Assembly (NCBI GenBank): GCA_030374765.1
Contig: JARGXX010000016.1
Span: 868,001-932,000, forward strand
Length of the DNA: 64,000 nt
From: Agarophyton chilense
Taxonomy: Eukaryota > Rhodophyta > Florideophyceae > Gracilariales > Gracilariaceae
Direction: 5' to 3'
Positions 34,475 through 45,660 of this stretch are shown here, one piece after another (position 1 is the first letter of the stretch; the number at the start of each line of letters is the position of its first letter). The position numbers and the translations under genes were made by a program. The notes beneath the pieces were generated by a model. That model was not told the DNA's origin. It ran no database searches and saw only the letters and a list, made by a program, of their open reading frames with translations.

Positions 34475-35011
34475 ATGCCTGGCCAACGTGTGCGCTTCAG
34501 CCGTGAGCACTCTGCGCTCGCGCTCCCGACGGTCGCGCCGCCGCGAGCAACCGACGCCCTGCCCTCGCGTCTGGACAAGATGCAAGCGGCCTCAGACTCG
34601 CTGTGCGACGTCAGGACTGCCCTTGACGGTTTGTGCGCCAACTGCGCCCGCCCGCTCTACATTGACGGTACCATCTCCACCGTCAACGATCATTCCGTCT
34701 CTTATTGCGGCCAAAACTGCCGCTGGACCGCCATGTTCGACACCAAAGGCAGCCGCCACCGCCGTGCCACCAGAGCTGCCGCAGCCGCCAACCCGCCCAA
34801 ACCGAAACGCCGCCGCCGTCAGCCGCTCGTCCTGGACGATGATCAGCTCCCCGCTGCCTCTGACCCCGTCGACTCCGACGACGACTTTGGCGGCAATGGT
34901 GGTAATGCCATCTTCGGCTTTCACTGCAACTTTGGCGGGGGCTCCACCTTAATGGAAAGGCCTGTCATGACTTTCGCCACTCACCTCCGAAATTCCACAA
35001 ACGTCAACTGA
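34475..35011 (+). CDS. Small FCS/FLZ-like zinc-finger protein
   Basis: 178 residues from MPGQRVRFSREHS. The frame is open back to a GTG at 34202, but the ATG at 34475 is the first in it. Residues about 50-85 hold LCANCARPL, then 20 residues, then YCGQNCR. This C-x2-C-x20-C-x3-C pattern, with RPL after the second cysteine and CR at the end, matches the FCS-like (FLZ, DUF581) finger of land plants, which acts as a SnRK1 adaptor there. A basic nuclear-signal-like KPKRRRR and an acidic DSDDDFGG stretch follow. Similarity is limited to the finger, so function is open. The codon usage is strongly GC-rich. Confidence 0.65.
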   Translation: MPGQRVRFSREHSALALPTVAPPRATDALPSRLDKMQAASDSLCDVRTALDGLCANCARPLYIDGTISTVNDHSVSYCGQNCRWTAMFDTKGSRHRRATRAAAAANPPKPKRRRRQPLVLDDDQLPAASDPVDSDDDFGGNGGNAIFGFHCNFGGGSTLMERPVMTFATHLRNSTNVN

Positions 35012-37574
35012 TATGGTTTCGATCAAAACAGCTACACGCCCCCCGCCCCCCCACCCACCCACTAATCCAGCCGACACCTCGTCCGTGTGAAACAAAAGTC
35101 CTGTGCCCCCCCTCTTGAGATAGATAGTACTCAAGGTCAACGTCACCTACTCGTCTCCCTACCACTTGGAATCGCTGCTAACAGTCGAGAAGAGTCTCCC
35201 CATCCCTTTTTTATTCTAGACTTTGCGCATGTGCCCCTGTGCCTTCGTTTGCAACACCCCTTCCACATCGTTCTTGCTAAAGTGCTAACATTCTCACCCT
35301 TCGATAACATAAAACCCTACCCACCTCGTGCTGTTTCTCATCCTCACCCCCCAGAACATTCACACGTCACCAAATTGTATTCGATGAGAATATTCGCATT
35401 GAAATGTACTGCCCTCCACATGCATCAGTCACAGTCACACACGCTTACCCTCCTTTGCATGTCTGACAACTAATACGCGCCGCGACGCGTCTCCCGATCC
35501 CACCAAACACAAATGTCAGCAAAACCCTACTAGCACCCTAAAAAAAAGGTTGATTGTTGCTCCACCCCATCAACCAACGATCTAAAAAATCATAGAATCT
35601 GTGTTTGCTCTAGCGTTGTGAAGGATCGTTCCATCGTAACCCGTCGAATCCGCCATAAAAAGAAGCCCTCATGCGGCTCCACACGTGTCTGCGCCCAAAG
35701 TGCTAGCACACGAGACTCACACCTCCCCTCCCCCGTGCGAAGAGTCCTGTGTGTCACTTGAATTCTAACAGGACTCGCCCCCTTTCCGTCCAGCCCGTGC
35801 ATTTTGTGAGTGCTGACCACTGCTCTTTACCATTTACACACACGATCAATCACTACAGTGGGTGCATGCGGAAATCGCCAGATCGCCTGCTGGCCAAATT
35901 AGACCCAGTAAAATAACGCCAAGTCGCCTCAAATTTTGGTGGCGCCACGCCAAATTTGACGTTCAGAATGGACCCCCCGAGGGTCCATTCGGCGCGCCAA
36001 CCCGTCCGCCAGATATTTCTTCACTGGGCGCTCCTGAAATTCAGCGATTCAGACCATTTGAGTGTACTCGATTTGCGCGAAGTGGATATGCCTCGGTCCC
36101 GCCAGAGCATTTGATCCGGGACGCCAACGTCGCAATTGGCGCCAACGCAGCGAGCAAAACCTATTTGAGCGATAAGAACGCCACATCTTCTACCTAAAGT
36201 TGCTTGACTTCTCTATTGCCGACCACCCAAAATCAAACAGTAGGCCACATTTACTGTCGCTTGAACCACATATCAAGAAGACGTATTCTGAAAAGACAAC
36301 GAATAAAACTCAACTAAACATCTGATGTACCCAAACCAAACCCCTATTTCTCTACTCGCTACAATTTTTTCAGCAGAAAAGAGAAAACCTTCCTCTTCTA
36401 GCTCATATAAATTTTTCTACGGCTATGTGGCAAAAAATATGACACACTGCTCAAGGAACACGAAACACTTTTGGGGAAAGAAATGCGCACTCTCGACAGT
36501 CTAAGAAGAAACTTCGCTACATTTTACCGCCACAGTATTTTTACCGACAACTCGCTCATTCTAGATGACGTAAAGAATTCAAACCCAAATTTTGAACCAT
36601 TAACTGAACGCGCGGATATAGATGAAGAAATTAACGTTCCAAAAATTTTGGTTTCCGTATTTCAAAGTGTCAGTGACTCCTTCGTTGGTAATAAAAAACA
36701 TATCTACTTCGTTATTGACGCAAAAAGAGAGAAAGAGAAAGCTGTACAAACCTTCCTTTAACCTCGACCGCTAATGCACCCTCGCTTGCGATCATCTGCC
36801 TCTACGGCTAAGAATGATCTCATGAAAATCGTTAACTTTTCTATGTTCAATGAAGAGCAGTGTAGGGAAAAAGATATATAAAGACGCAATGAAGAATGAA
36901 AAGGGAATTTTTTACACCTTTTTGAAGATAACAAACTGCGCGAGAAATTGATGGAAATAATGTTGATGTTGAGTGCAAGTTATTGTTGATTGCAAATTAT
37001 TCGTGAAAATCCAGTTAGAGATTGAACGTGTCCTGTAGGAAGTAGTTTTTGCAGCTCCAAGGTGTGTAATATACGTAGATAGTAATTGGTTTGCATCAAT
37101 TCTTCGATTTCGCGAGATAAAAAGGTCCACAGTGCACAAGAACATAATGCATTTATCATCGTTCTCTTCGTAAGTAAATCTATCATTTTTTATTCATAAC
37201 ATCTCTTGAAAAGCCATTATTCTCCATTTCGATGCTTGCCGCACCTAAGTGGCTTGCCTAATTCGAATGAGATATTCAGCGTCTTTTTTCGTTCGTTTCA
37301 TATTGCGCCGACTTTATTAGAAATGGATACATTCCACGACAGATGTCGTAAAATCACCTCTGGCTTATGCCACTGTCTTGTCTCGGGAGCGTAGTGACGC
37401 TCAACCTTAGAAGGTAGACGTAATAAACTTCGATGGTAACAGGGCACCGTGAAAACCCGCAGCGGCAAACGGCGGGGCAAATAGCCTATACCGTGTAGAT
37501 GAACGATGGTAGGCGTCGACGCGCGGGAAAGCCTGTGTGGTAGTTGAGAAACAATGAACCAAAAGGTATAGTCG
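35012..37574. other. Intergenic region, GC-rich then AT-rich
   Basis: The first part is probably the 3' UTR of the zinc-finger gene. 35900-36190 contains several GGCGCC and GCCAA/TTGGC motifs and a 9-bp hairpin (35967-35975 with 35981-35989). From 36200 the sequence turns AT-rich. No family is recognised in the small frames present. Confidence 0.4.
36483..36761 (+). CDS. Hypothetical 92-codon frame
   Basis: First ATG at 36483 (MRTLDSLRRNFATF...). AT-rich, no recognised domain. Its amino-acid composition is plausible for a protein, but there is no support beyond being open. Confidence 0.15.
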   Translation: MRTLDSLRRNFATFYRHSIFTDNSLILDDVKNSNPNFEPLTERADIDEEINVPKILVSVFQSVSDSFVGNKKHIYFVIDAKREKEKAVQTFL

Positions 37575-37952
37575 TGACCCAAGTGGTGCCTGTCTTTATC
37601 AGATTAGGATGGGGGAGGTGCAGTTCCCTATATGCAGTGGACTGCCCTCTCCAGATCACCCGGGAGGTGCCAGCAAGGCACGGTCTCTGACCTAGTTTCA
37701 GAGACCTGGCCAGCACTGGCTACAGTGCCAGGTGGCCACTCCACTACTGTACTAAAATAAATATAATTACAATTACAATTACTAACAATCACTCAACCAG
37801 AAGGTACATGTCAACACTACATGTGGCTGACAACACCTAGATGGTAGCTCACCCGGAGCTGCATGGCCGATGATCCCTCGCATCCATCACCTACAAGGTC
37901 AGTATAGTATATCGACAACCTCAAAGGTCAGCCCTTCTGCCACTATACTACA
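37575..37952 (-). repeat. 3' LTR of the gypsy element
   Basis: 378 bp, TG to CA on the plus strand. It matches 47797-48179 except for scattered substitutions and a 5-bp (actac) duplication in the right copy. Contains six ACC-N4-5-GGT sites (37577, 37658, 37796, 37835, 37889, 37918). The four bases before the left edge (gtcg) are also shared between the two copies, so the edge could lie at 37571. Confidence 0.88.
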
Positions 37953-37964
37953 GACCCCCTTCCT
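37953..37964 (-). promoter_or_regulatory. Polypurine tract of the gypsy element
   Basis: The minus strand reads AGGAAGGGGGTC immediately before the LTR start TGTAGTATAG. This fixes the element orientation as minus and 37575-37952 as the 3' LTR. Confidence 0.8.
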
Positions 37965-38691
37965 ACCATTGAGGCACGCCCCGTGTCTCCTTACATCAAA
38001 CCATAGAGGTGTGGCGAGCGACAGCGGCGCGGGCATCGGATTGGTGTCTGTGAGCGACGCGCGATCCCTTGAGGTTCAGAACTCGGCGCCAGTGCCGGTT
38101 GGGGAGGGCGCGCGACGACGTCGGCGCACGAATTGAGCCACATCCATTCAGGTAGGGACTGTCATGAGGGCGATGCAGTGTAACTGGCGCGCTCGCGGAC
38201 ACCTTTTCGGTAGTGGCCCTGCTTGCTTGCGATTCTGCTTCCGCAATCGCCCACTGTCTAACCAAGTTGGTATCGCACCTTTCCCGGTTACTCAAACTTC
38301 ATTTCCCTCCTAGGTCCTTGCGCAGCGCCGTCCCGCCTGGTCGTTCCCACGGCTCGACAACCCTTCAGGTATTGCGGCCCTTAATTGGCGGCGTCGCGAC
38401 CGTAATCGTGCTCTCCGGATTTCCCTGAAGGTTTCCTAGCTTCTCGACCTTTCAGGTTTCGTCTACCTTGTAAGGATTGACTCGTGGCGCCGGTGGGGCC
38501 TGAGCCTGCTTCGATACAACCATTGAGGTGTTGGCCTGGGTCCGTGGTGGAAGCTTCCGGTTGTGAGACCTTATTGGTGTTGAGCCGCCCCGTCGGTAAT
38601 TGCGCGACCTTTTTCCGGTTTTGCATTCCGGTTTACCCTCAAGGCGATGACAGGATAGCGCCGCCTCCACGCACGCGTTCGAACCCATTCG

Positions 38692-41154
38692 ATGCCACGT
38701 CGATGCACCTTGCGCTGCATCGTTGATTCGTCACCGATACGTAGAAGGGGTGGGTCGTCTTCACAAGGAGCACCAGCGCTCGCGAGACGTGATATGCCGG
38801 TTACCATTGAGGTTGAAGAAGTCGGCGATTCCGAGGGGATTGATACCCCTGCAGTTATGCCTTTAAGGTCGGATTGGTCCCGCTCCACGATACCTCAAAG
38901 GTCTGGAACCGCATGCGACCGTACGCTGGCAACTGTTGCACCTGAAAGGTCGATGTCGGTACTACCTGAACGGTTGGATACGTTGGCCGTCTCCTCAGAA
39001 CGGATCGAAGAGGCACCACTTCAGAAGGATGTATACCCGCTGGTGTTCACCGCGGCTGTGGAGGCCGAGTCATCACCTCGTTCGTCGGGTCGAGCTACGG
39101 ACTTCCCAACCATGTCAGATAGCGGCCCATCGCGTGGCCGTGAACGCGGTGGTATTACCAAGAGGGTGACTCGCTCGACTTCTCGAACGCCTACCAACAT
39201 TGGTTTTCGCAGCGTGCCTGTCCCCGCGACACAGTTCTCCCCTGGGACTCCGTCTGACCCATACGAACGCAGTGGTGGACTTCCTCCGACAACACAAACC
39301 AATTGGGCTCACAATCTCGCGTTTGGTGCGGCGAACCGGGCGACGAGTCAGTATGGACCTTTTGGTATTTCCTTCGACCATATGACGCACAATGACCTGT
39401 TGAAGCACGATTGGCTTGTGGCGGTGGGGAATTCGTCATTGCCGGCAGCTCTCACCAGACCACAATTGGATACCTACTTGGGTTTGTCCCGTTGGGACTG
39501 CGAGCGCCTTCGCTCCGTTCCATTTCTCTTGAAGAAAAGGGACCAAGAGTCTCAACCTCGTCAGGGTCGAATGGAATGTTACCAGAGTCGGCAGCGTCAT
39601 ACACCTTTGAGGTATTTCATCCCGCCTATATATCTGAGCGACTTGCCGTATGTGCGAATCGAACCGGAGCTGGACTATTACCGTCGATTGGTGGTGCAAG
39701 TGTGCTAGTACCCGTCCATTCCGAGAACTTACCTTCCGGTTTCTCCTGACTTGGTTTCCCTGAATCGGCCTTTCACCACTACCAATTGGGCTGACCGTAG
39801 TAGGTGGGGCGACGATGCAGCGACGGAGAGTCGCGTTCGCACTCGCAACTCTTACACTCGCGTTATGCATATGTTTCATAACGTCGAGTACTTCTCACAA
39901 CCTACGAAGGGTAGACGCGATTGGTACGTGATTGGACCAGAGTGGTGGGAGTCCTATGAGGTTCCGTTATCGCTGAGCATGCCCACTCCGCCGGTTTTGG
40001 CGTACTTCGGGAGTCAAATTTCCCGGAACCTAGAGCGGTATTACCTCATTTGGTCGATTGCCCTCTCGGAGTGGACCGTGTTGGTTTCCATCCTAGCTCT
40101 GGAGGCCGCCCGTTACGGTATCGATTGGGATTGTCGCAATCCCGAGTCTGACATATATCGAGATGGTGTTCAACCTGTAGGTCGCATTTTCTTCATACCT
40201 CCGAGGGTTGTACAGGATATTTTCCGATTTGGTTACGAGAACATTGCTGAGGGGACCGATTATACTGTGAAGGATTTGGACTCGTATTTGGAGCAGAGCA
40301 AGAATTCCCATTGGGATTCCCATCAAGGTTGGAAGGCTTTCGATCCCGCAACTTGGGAGATTGTGCCTCGCCACGCCCAATATTATCCCGGCGAGCCTCC
40401 TGTTTATGGAGCTCCCGCGAGCCCCGAACCTTATCACGGTACTGTGGAGACACCGGTTGGTCGTTATGCTGGTCCCTTCCCGTCACAGCCGTTACCTCAA
40501 GGTCGTAAGTCGCCTATCCCTACGGGTGTGACTCCTACTCAACCGTGGTTCTCGCGGGTTGTTGGTCCGGTTCGACCTCTGTTAGCGGGTATTGCTTGTC
40601 CTCCGCCTTAACCTACGATGGATTCTCCGACCGTGGTCGGATTGCTGGTTCGAATTCGCCAGTCTTGCGTCACCAACTTTCAGAGGGCTGGGCCTACCTC
40701 CGTGGTTGCTGCATTAACGCTCCTTGAAGGTTTGCTGCCGCGCCATGCGCAATACATGAAGGCGCTGAACCAACTTGGTGAGTTCCGGAATCAGTTCCAG
40801 TTTGACATGTACCAACTGGCCACCCGTCAGGTTGCCAATCTGGCAAGCGACTCTGCTGCTGCGCCATTTGATCCTTTGATGGATTTCCTTCCAGGTACTA
40901 ACTTGAACCCTGCAGTTTTGCGACCCGCTCCGGCGGTTCCTTTCGTTCATCCTCGTTTGGTTTCGACTCCTCTCCCCAGTGGCGGGGCTACCGCTCCTTC
41001 GCTACCTCTTAGGTCGATTGCTCCTAGCATTTCTGCAAGTTTTCCTCCGTGGGTAGTCAATAACACGGGTCCTCCTGATCCCACTGCTCCTAAACCGACA
41101 GGTCCTTCTACTCCCGGATTCGGGGGGCTAGACTTTCTGTCGCTTCACCTTTGA
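38692..41154 (+). pseudogene. Antisense accessory ORF of the gypsy element, 821 codons
   Basis: A single frame antisense to gag-pol, from the ATG at 38692 to the stop at 41154, broken only by TAG at 39706-39708 and TAA at 40609-40611. All three pieces (338, 286 and 178 residues, plus a 14-codon bridge) are in register. The N-terminal third is Ser/Arg/Pro-rich with basic patches (SRGRERGGITKRVTRSTSRTP). The middle looks globular, with Trp and Tyr (TYLGLSRWDCERLRSVPFLLKKR, WYVIGPEWWESYEVPL, RIFFIPPRVVQDIFRFGYENI). The C-terminus is Pro-rich. I recognise no family. Antisense ORFs between pol and 3' LTR are known in some plant gypsy elements, so a real gene is plausible. The basic region is compatible with nucleic-acid binding, which is inference. 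Confidence 0.6.
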
Positions 41155-41366
41155 GGTTCTTGTGGCGGCCGCCTGCCACTTGACTTCCTTAGTTGTTCCT
41201 CCTTAAAGTAAATTGTTGTCTCTTCTTGTCTCTTCTACTGTTACATTTGGTTGTTCTTTCGTGTCCTCCCTTGTAGGTAATCTCACACGCATATGCGTCC
41301 ACCTTCTGCTGAAAACGACGTCTTTTCTCCCCCTTCCTTAGGCCTGAGTACCACGAAGGTCTAAGG

Positions 41367-41927
41367 TTAGCCTTCTGCAGGCATCGGGTCCTTGCGACGG
41401 CGCCAATACCTGATACGGAAGTGTGGGGATATTGCGGCTGGAGGTTCGAGGGTGTCCCCTTCTGGCCCCCAGCCGTACCACCTTACGGTGTACTTCAGAC
41501 CATTGTAGGTTCGCGTGTGGCCCACCAGACGGTCAACGGGAAATCCCTCTGAGGTTTGGTCCTGATCTTTCGGGGAAACGCTACCTCGAGTTCTCATATG
41601 TTCCGAGTTGGGAGCTTCGTGTGTGGGAGCCGGGTAGGGAGCTTCCGCTGTTACCGTTTGAGGTTCAATTTCTGTCCCTGTTAGAGGGTTGTAATCCGGA
41701 TCATCCCGTTGAATGTCATCGTTCACCTCAATTGGGGTGTGGTCCTCCGAGGGTCGAGTGCGCAGAGCTACCGCTCTGAGCTCTCGGGCTGAGGTGCCTG
41801 CCTCAATGCGATGTTGAACCGTTTCAGATGCTACCGTAATGCGGTCAATTGATATCGTATTCGGTATTCCATCTTGGTCAACCGTAGCGGTGTGGTCTGA
41901 TGCGTTCAATACCTTATAAGGTCCCAC
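41367..41927 (-). pseudogene. Integrase C-terminus with chromodomain-like module
   Basis: The minus-strand frame starts GPYKVLNASDHTATVDQDG, the GPY/F-type module after gypsy integrase. It ends with FPVDRLVGHTRTYNGLKYTVRWYGW, followed by DTLEP and a basic tail. The latter fits a chromodomain (VxxIVGHR, KYxVRWxGW, xDTxEP), which in chromoviruses guides integration to marked chromatin. It is separated by stops or a frameshift from the integrase core ending at 42219. Confidence 0.75.
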
Positions 41928-42218
41928 TGATTTGGGTAGAAGCTTCGAATTGATATCTCTATCAATAGCTTCACCGTTCGCTTCATCACCCGGTCATGGT
42001 CTTTTACCTGAGGGTGGGTTATCTATGTAGACATATTGCCCCGAAGATACAGAGACCACTTTGGTTACCCTACGGTCATAGTCGGCCTTGTACCGCTTCT
42101 GGGCTGCAGTGAGGCGGCTCTCTGGATGTTTGAAAGCCCTCCTCAACCTCACAAGGGTATTTCGCTTGACCTGCGCAGGGGTCAGTGCGCCAGCTGCAGT
42201 GCTGGTGGTATGATCTCC

Positions 42219-43901
42219 CTACACTACAATACCTGGGGAGTGTCGCAAAAGAACCAAATCAAAGGGAGTGGTCTGCTTTGACCGGTGTACCTGAAGATTA
42301 TAGGAGTTGGTGAGCGGTTGCACCAGCTCATCAGACCCAGTTTGGTGCTGTTCCGTATAGGTTCGTAGCCTTGATACCAATGTGTGGTTAAAGCGCTCGA
42401 CCTGTTCATTCGTCTGCGGGTGGTAGGCAGTAGTGAAATAGTGCTTGATACCCAAGAGGTTACAGACTGCTTCGAAGAATTTCGATGCCAGGTTTGAACT
42501 GTTATCGGTAAGTAGGTACAGTGGCGCACCATACGGGTAGACCCAATTGTTGAGGAACGCGATCGCCAGCGTTGTTGACTTCGTATCCTTTAAAGGTATC
42601 GCTCTCGTGAGCTTCGATAACCTGTCGGTGATCACTAGAATGTGCTGATACCCGTTCTTGGTCTTGGGAAGTGGTCCTAGAAAGTCTATCGCAACAAAAT
42701 CCAGCGGACCCGCTGCTGGAAACAGCTTGAGGTACTTTCGATGCTTTCGATTACCGCCGCGGCTACGAAGACAGGATTCGCATTGACATACAAAATTATA
42801 GACATCATAGGCCATATATGAGGCCAATACAACTGTTGCCTCAAATGTGTAATACATCCTGGTGGCACCGGGGTGTCCTGATAGTCGCCGGTAGTGCGCG
42901 AGATACAAGACTCTCGGGCGCAGCGCCTTCGGAACCACCTTTTGAAGGCAACCATCCAAGTTTGACCTTCTCACGATGTACCCATTGTGGTCCACATCGA
43001 ACGGTGATCCTTTGAAACCAATTTGGTCAGCCAGGGTTCTTCGGTACGCATCCTGGGCCTGTTCTCGTAGAAATTCCTCTCGGGTTACGGGCATGTCGTT
43101 CGTTTTCTCTAGGGTCAGTATCTGCGTTGCCATGTCGGTGTTCCGCAAAGCACCTTCTTCAGGTAAGTCCCAACATCCCTCTAGGTGTTCGCCGGTACCA
43201 TTTTGGTTCGATGACACCAAAGGGCAAGAGATATCATCGTCCACCGGTTCTGTCTCTAACCCTGAGGTGTTTAAGCGTGACATAGCGTAAGCTATGTTGT
43301 GCTTAATACCTGGACGGTACTGTACGTCGTATTCAAACTCCGAGAGTCTCAACCTCCAACGGGCAAGTCTACCAGAAGCATCTGCGAGTCCGAGGATCCA
43401 CCTTAACGCGTCGTGGTCCGTGCGCAACGTAAAGCGCTCACCATACAGGTATGGACGGAGCATCAACATGCTCCACGCTACTGTTAGACATTCCTTCTCG
43501 GTTACTGTGTAGTTCTGCTCCACCTCATTCATAGCGCGGCTCCAGTATCCTATAGGTAATTTGTCTCCGTTGTGCTGCTCCTGCATGAGACAACAACCAA
43601 CTTGGGCATGGGATGCATCTGTATCCAGTGTGTATGGTAGACCTGTTTTCGGTAACGTTAAGATTGGCGGCGACAACAGCGCTCGTTTCAATTCCTCAAA
43701 GGTATCCATTTCGTCGTTCGATAGATTCTCAAACCGTTCAGATTCACTTTTGTGCAGCTTCTTGTTGAGGGGAGCCGCTCTTTTCGCGAATTCCTTCACG
43801 AAGCGACGATAGACGTTACACAAACCTAAAAAAGGATCGTACGTCTGTCTGGGATGGTGGCAAATCGACGTCCTGTACGGCTCTAATGTTGCTCGGCGCA
43901 A
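42219..43901 (-). pseudogene. Gypsy RNase H and integrase
   Basis: A 560-codon frame. RT connection (PFLGLCNVYRRFV), then RNase H (YTLDTDASHAQVGCCLMQ; TDHDALRWIL). Next is the integrase HHCC zinc region (H-x3-L-x-GHPG, then CESCLRSRGG). The core has aspartates in AIDFLGPLP and LLTDNSSNLASKFF and glutamate in HPQTNEQVERFN, so the catalytic triad is present. It joins RT (43816-44985) through a frameshift near 43835 at an A/T run. Confidence 0.92.
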
Positions 43902-44985
43902 CCTCTAGGGTACCAGGGCCTATGATGTGGCCCAGGTATTCCACCGTTCTGGTAAAGAAGACGCATTTGCGTAGCTTCAGCGTCACCCCCGCCTCAGCTA
44001 GGAGGGTTAGTACGGTGCGTATGTGAGCAAAATTCTCGTCTACCCATCTGGAATTGATGATTACATCATCGATGTATACCAAGGCGGTTGTCTATTTAAC
44101 CTTCGAAATGATGATGTCCAGCGCCCTTTGGAAGGTGGCTGGAGCATGGCGCAACTAGAATGGCATCCGCGTGAAGCGAAACAAACCTGCATGGCACCTG
44201 AATGTCGTTTTGTCTCGATCTTCCTCACCTACAGGTACCTGCCAATAACCACAATTGGCATCCAATGTGGTAAGTATTTGCGCATCTCCCAAGGAGTCGA
44301 TGCACTCATCCATTCTAGGTATCGGGTACAAATCCCTGACGGTCACGCTATTGAGCCTCCTGTAGTCCACACAGAACCTCGTACTGTTATCCCCTTTCTT
44401 CTGAACCAGCACCACTGGACTAGCCCAATCTGAGTTGGCGGGTTCAATTACACCTTCTTGGAGCATTCGCTCCACTTCTTTTAGTTCTACTTCTCTCGCC
44501 TTCGGACCTTCACGGTATGGTAGCTGATAAATTTGCTTCGAGTCAGGAAGGAGCTCGATGCGATGCTGTGTGGCCTTAATTTGGCCCAGATGGCCTGACC
44601 ATATTGTTTCAAACTCCTCCAAAAGGTCGAGAATACGGCCCCGCAGTCCGCCGTTATCGTCACCGATCTGGACTGTATCGTGCCATTGCCTCTCAGGGTT
44701 AGATTCCTTTTCTTTGTCTACCGATGCCTTATTGGTTAGCTTTGCTTCCAAGTTGGTATTTATCGATACCTTTGTGGTTGTGGACGCATTTGCGCACCCC
44801 CCTTCCTTATCGAAGGCGACCTCGTCGAGATCAGTGTGAGCTACAGTGAAGACCCCTTGTGGTGCCGGTAGCGCGATGCCAACATTGAATTTTTTCGGCA
44901 ACTTCACGTCGTGACTGCTCAAGTTACTGAGACACACCTCAAAGAGTTGATTTGGGATGTTGTCGACAATCCCGTTTGCCATCAA
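43816..44985 (-). pseudogene. Gypsy reverse transcriptase, interrupted
   Basis: First part, 44985-44155: ERMLQEGVIEPANSDWASPV, CVDYRRLNSVTVRD, TTLDANCGYWQVPV, FRFTRMPF. Then TAG at 44155-44157, a short bridge (LRHAPATFQRALDIII), another stop, and the active site VYIDDVII near 44050, followed by YLGHIIGPG. The sequence is typical Ty3/gypsy RT with both active-site aspartates of YIDD present. The stop codons prevent full-length product. Confidence 0.9.
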
Positions 44986-45003
44986 GGTGAGGTGTCGATG
45001 TGC

Positions 45004-45660
45004 TCACCTCGGATGGGTTTGTAGTATGACCAGCCCGGGGGTTGCATACGACACTGGTACCAATATTTGGTGCATTGGCGGGATAACAACCTGTTTGGTA
45101 ATGCGCACTTTGTGGGAGACCGTTTTGGTGGATATCGTATTCTTCGGTTTGACGAACCATCCCCGTTCGGTTTCCGTATTACCTAAAATGGCAACTCGTC
45201 CCCCGTGACGTAGGGCGACGGTATGGGAACCAGGAAGGATTGCTTTGACATTTCTGTCGATGAAGTTCGTACCTAGTAGGCAGTCTGTTGGTAAACGGTC
45301 GACAAAAAAGAGTTGCAGTCTTACCTTGAGGTGTCCGAGCTGCACCAAAGTGGTGAGCATACCTCGAAGGTTTAATGGGCGCTCGTTTGCATCCACCAGC
45401 GGGTTGTTGTCGGGAGGTCGGCTCAAGTTCCGAAGTACCGCCTCTGGTATGACGCGGGAGTTAAGGACGTTTGGGCCGGCCCCCGTATCCAACACGCAGG
45501 TGACTGGAACCGCAAGGCGATCCGAAAAACACATTGAAGCACGTACTTTATAGTTGTTGTAATTCATATGACAAACCGGAACTGGTTGTGACGTGTTCTC
45601 TTCCACCTTCAAGGTTCTGGGTATCGATTGGCCTTCCGCTTGCAGGTTCGGTTCGGCCAT
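45004..45660 (-). pseudogene. Gypsy aspartic protease region
   Basis: Contains VTCVLDTGAGPNVL, the DTGA active site, and later LLGTNFIDRNVKAILPG, the family's second conserved block. It lies between the gag zinc knuckle and RT. It would cut the gag-pol precursor. Confidence 0.85.

Noticed and set aside
34215-34952. 245-codon frame overlapping the zinc-finger gene
   Set aside because: No ATG at the start, composition of a shifted GC-rich frame (Pro/Ser/Thr repeats), and the other frame has the conserved finger.
37404-37415. ACC-N6-GGT site just outside the gypsy LTR
   Set aside because: A single site is expected by chance in this length. It does not extend the element boundary, which is fixed by the LTR and polypurine tract.
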